Shown here piece by piece: positions 50,189 to 51,475 of a stretch of 51,475 bases of DNA (within the stretch, counting starts at the first letter, position 1; the number at the start of each line of letters is the position of its first letter). A program made the translations under genes and the position numbers. The stretch comes from Phycisphaerae bacterium (GTDB lineage Bacteria; Planctomycetota; Phycisphaerae; UBA1845; JAFGLZ01), in the NCBI GenBank assembly GCA_016927755.1, contig JAFGLZ010000215.1:1-51475 (forward strand). The letters are read 5' to 3'. The notes beneath the pieces are model-generated. The model saw only the letters and a program-made list of their open reading frames with translations, did no database searches and was not told the DNA's origin.

Positions 50189-51475
50189 ATGTCATTCCGC
50201 GCTGGGGCGGTGCTGTCGTGTTTGAGCTGCCTGGTCGTCGTTTGCGGGTGTCTTCCCGGATCGTCCGGATCGACTGACAACCGAGGCCCGGTGGCCGATG
50301 CCGGTGAGGCCAAGACGGTATTGGACGGGGCCAAGGTGGTGCTGGACGGGTCGGGGAGCGCGGATCCCGACGGCGATTCCCTGGTGTATCAGTGGCGTCA
50401 ACTGGCGGGCCCGTCGGTCATCCTCGTGAACGCGGGGACGGCGAATGCGTATTTCCATGCGCCGGCGGTGCTGGCCAGCGCGGTACTGACGTTTCAGCTC
50501 ACGGTTTCGGACGATAAGGGGTCTCGGGACTCGGCGTCGGTTTCGGTGACGGTCTTGTCGAAGGAGAGCTACCCGTCGCTGGTCGTCGACGCGTTGGATG
50601 ATGAGACGGCGGAGGGGGGCGAGAAGGTGACGCTGGCCGGGTCGGCTCGGGGCGGGGTCGGGACGCTGTCTTATCGATGGCAGCAGACGTCGGGGAATAC
50701 CGTGTCGCTCTCGGACGCGAGCTCGGCCGTGGCGTCGTTCACGGCACCGAAGCTTCAGACGGCGACGACGCTAGCGTTCATGTTGACGGTGACGGACGAG
50801 GCGGGACAGACGCAGAGCCAGACGATGAGCGTCCAGGTGGCGGCGACGTTCAGTGCCGACGCGGGGGATGACGTCACGACGAGCCCCGGGCTGACGGCAA
50901 CGCTGAGCGGGTCGGTGATCGGGGGCTCTGGGGACGCGACGTTCGAATGGACGCAGACGGATGGGCCGAACGTGGTGTTGTCCGACGCCAACGTCGCGGC
51001 GCCGACGTTCACGGCGCCGTCGGTGGCGGAGGACACGAAGCTAACGTTCCTGCTGCGGGTGGTCGACGCGGTGAAGGGGACGAGCACGGACACGGTGACG
51101 GTGACGGTGGACATACCGATCGTCCGCTTCAGCACGACGATGGGCGAGTTCGCGATGCTCTTGCGGTCGGAGGAGGCGCCGTTGGGCGTGGCCAACTTTC
51201 TGCGGTACGTGGACGAGGGTTTCTACGTCGGTTTGATCATTCACCGTGTGATTCCGCCCGCGGCGGACCCGAACGACATGGCGATCATCCAGGGGGGCGG
51301 GTGGTATCCCGATTTCTCTCCGACGATGCGATATGACCCGATTCCGATCGAGTCCGACAACGGGCTGAAGAACGTCCGGGGCACGGTGGCGTACGCACGC
51401 ACGGCGGTTCCGGACTCGGCGACCTCGGAGTTTTTCATCAACCTGAACGACAATCCGGGTCTGGACTACGTGAGC
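50189..51475 (+). CDS. Lipoprotein with PKD-like domains and a C-terminal cyclophilin domain, 3' end off the window
   Basis: At least 429 residues from ATG at 50189 (GGGAGGAG ~10 bases upstream), open at the right edge. The lipobox VCGC gives lipidated Cys21. Residues ~33-123, ~130-218 and ~222-308 are three PKD/Ig-like domains with repeated patterns (DGSGSADPDGDSLVYQWRQ; LSYRWQQTSGNTVSLSDAS; ATFEWTQTDGPNVVLSDAN) and strands such as FTAP. From ~312 a cyclophilin-type peptidyl-prolyl isomerase begins: TTMGEFAMLLRSEEAP, VANFLRYVDEGFY, IHRVIP, IIQGGG and SEFFINLNDNPGLDYV. There is a short insert between IHRVIP and the IQGG strand. It would be a surface or periplasmic foldase held out from the membrane by a PKD stalk. 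Confidence 0.9.
   Translation, partial: MSFRAGAVLSCLSCLVVVCGCLPGSSGSTDNRGPVADAGEAKTVLDGAKVVLDGSGSADPDGDSLVYQWRQLAGPSVILVNAGTANAYFHAPAVLASAVLTFQLTVSDDKGSRDSASVSVTVLSKESYPSLVVDALDDETAEGGEKVTLAGSARGGVGTLSYRWQQTSGNTVSLSDASSAVASFTAPKLQTATTLAFMLTVTDEAGQTQSQTMSVQVAATFSADAGDDVTTSPGLTATLSGSVIGGSGDATFEWTQTDGPNVVLSDANVAAPTFTAPSVAEDTKLTFLLRVVDAVKGTSTDTVTVTVDIPIVRFSTTMGEFAMLLRSEEAPLGVANFLRYVDEGFYVGLIIHRVIPPAADPNDMAIIQGGGWYPDFSPTMRYDPIPIESDNGLKNVRGTVAYARTAVPDSATSEFFINLNDNPGLDYVS

Overview
The window looks like a chromosomal segment of a GC-rich member of the Planctomycetota (PVC superphylum). The reasons are a planctomycete-type sigma factor at the left edge, a YdjY-domain protein, a PilM/PilN/PilO/secretin cluster of PVC style, several Tat-exported enzymes with N-terminal RR motifs, sulfatases, a GHL10-like exported protein, an IorA/IorB-type molybdenum oxidoreductase and many lipoproteins. 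This placement is inference from gene content; no rRNA is present to confirm it. I saw no tRNA, rRNA, CRISPR array, transposase or phage gene. Most long reading frames opposite the real genes are high-GC shadows and are left out.

Layout. (1) 1-12.8 kb, minus strand: partial ECF-type sigma factor, YdjY/ExbD-like protein, then (in transcription order from 12.8 kb down) a PilM-PilN fusion, a PilO-like protein, a membrane protein with an Arg/Ser tail, and a giant secretin. Together these look like the inner-membrane platform and outer-membrane gate of a type IV pilus/type II secretion-like machine. All four carry long RGG-, RS- or Gly-rich disordered stretches, which is the most unusual signal in the window. 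(2) 12.8-16 kb: mtaB tRNA-modification gene, a lipoprotein, and two small unknown genes with a reading-frame problem. (3) 16.1-28.9 kb: a catabolic island. Plus-strand Tat proteins (nitrilase-superfamily amidase, DUF2804, sulfatase, GHL10-like) are followed by a frameshifted sialidase-like gene, a homocysteine S-methyltransferase, a UroD-family methyltransferase, a minus-strand nucleoside hydrolase and second UroD-family gene, and a Tat-exported Gfo/Idh/MocA oxidoreductase. The set suggests periplasmic deconstruction of a sulfated, N-acylated and possibly methylated sugar conjugate, with methyl-group disposal in the cytoplasm. (4) 29-33 kb, minus strand: glycerophosphodiester phosphodiesterase, transglutaminase-like lipoprotein, TlpA-like redoxin and a small lipoprotein. 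(5) 33-39.6 kb, plus strand: two-subunit Mo oxidoreductase, a VapBC-like pair, a second sulfatase and a lipoprotein. (6) 39.6-42.5 kb, minus strand: two glycosyltransferases. (7) 42.9-51.5 kb: a 1407-residue heparinase-fold/FG-GAP chimera, a VIT1/CCC1 metal transporter, an MFS transporter, a broken small gene with repeats, and a lipoprotein that joins PKD-like domains to a cyclophilin and runs off the right edge.

Start codons are often GTG or TTG, and several were reassigned here from Shine-Dalgarno position. Third-position G versus C preference changes in patches along the window, partly independent of gene strand.
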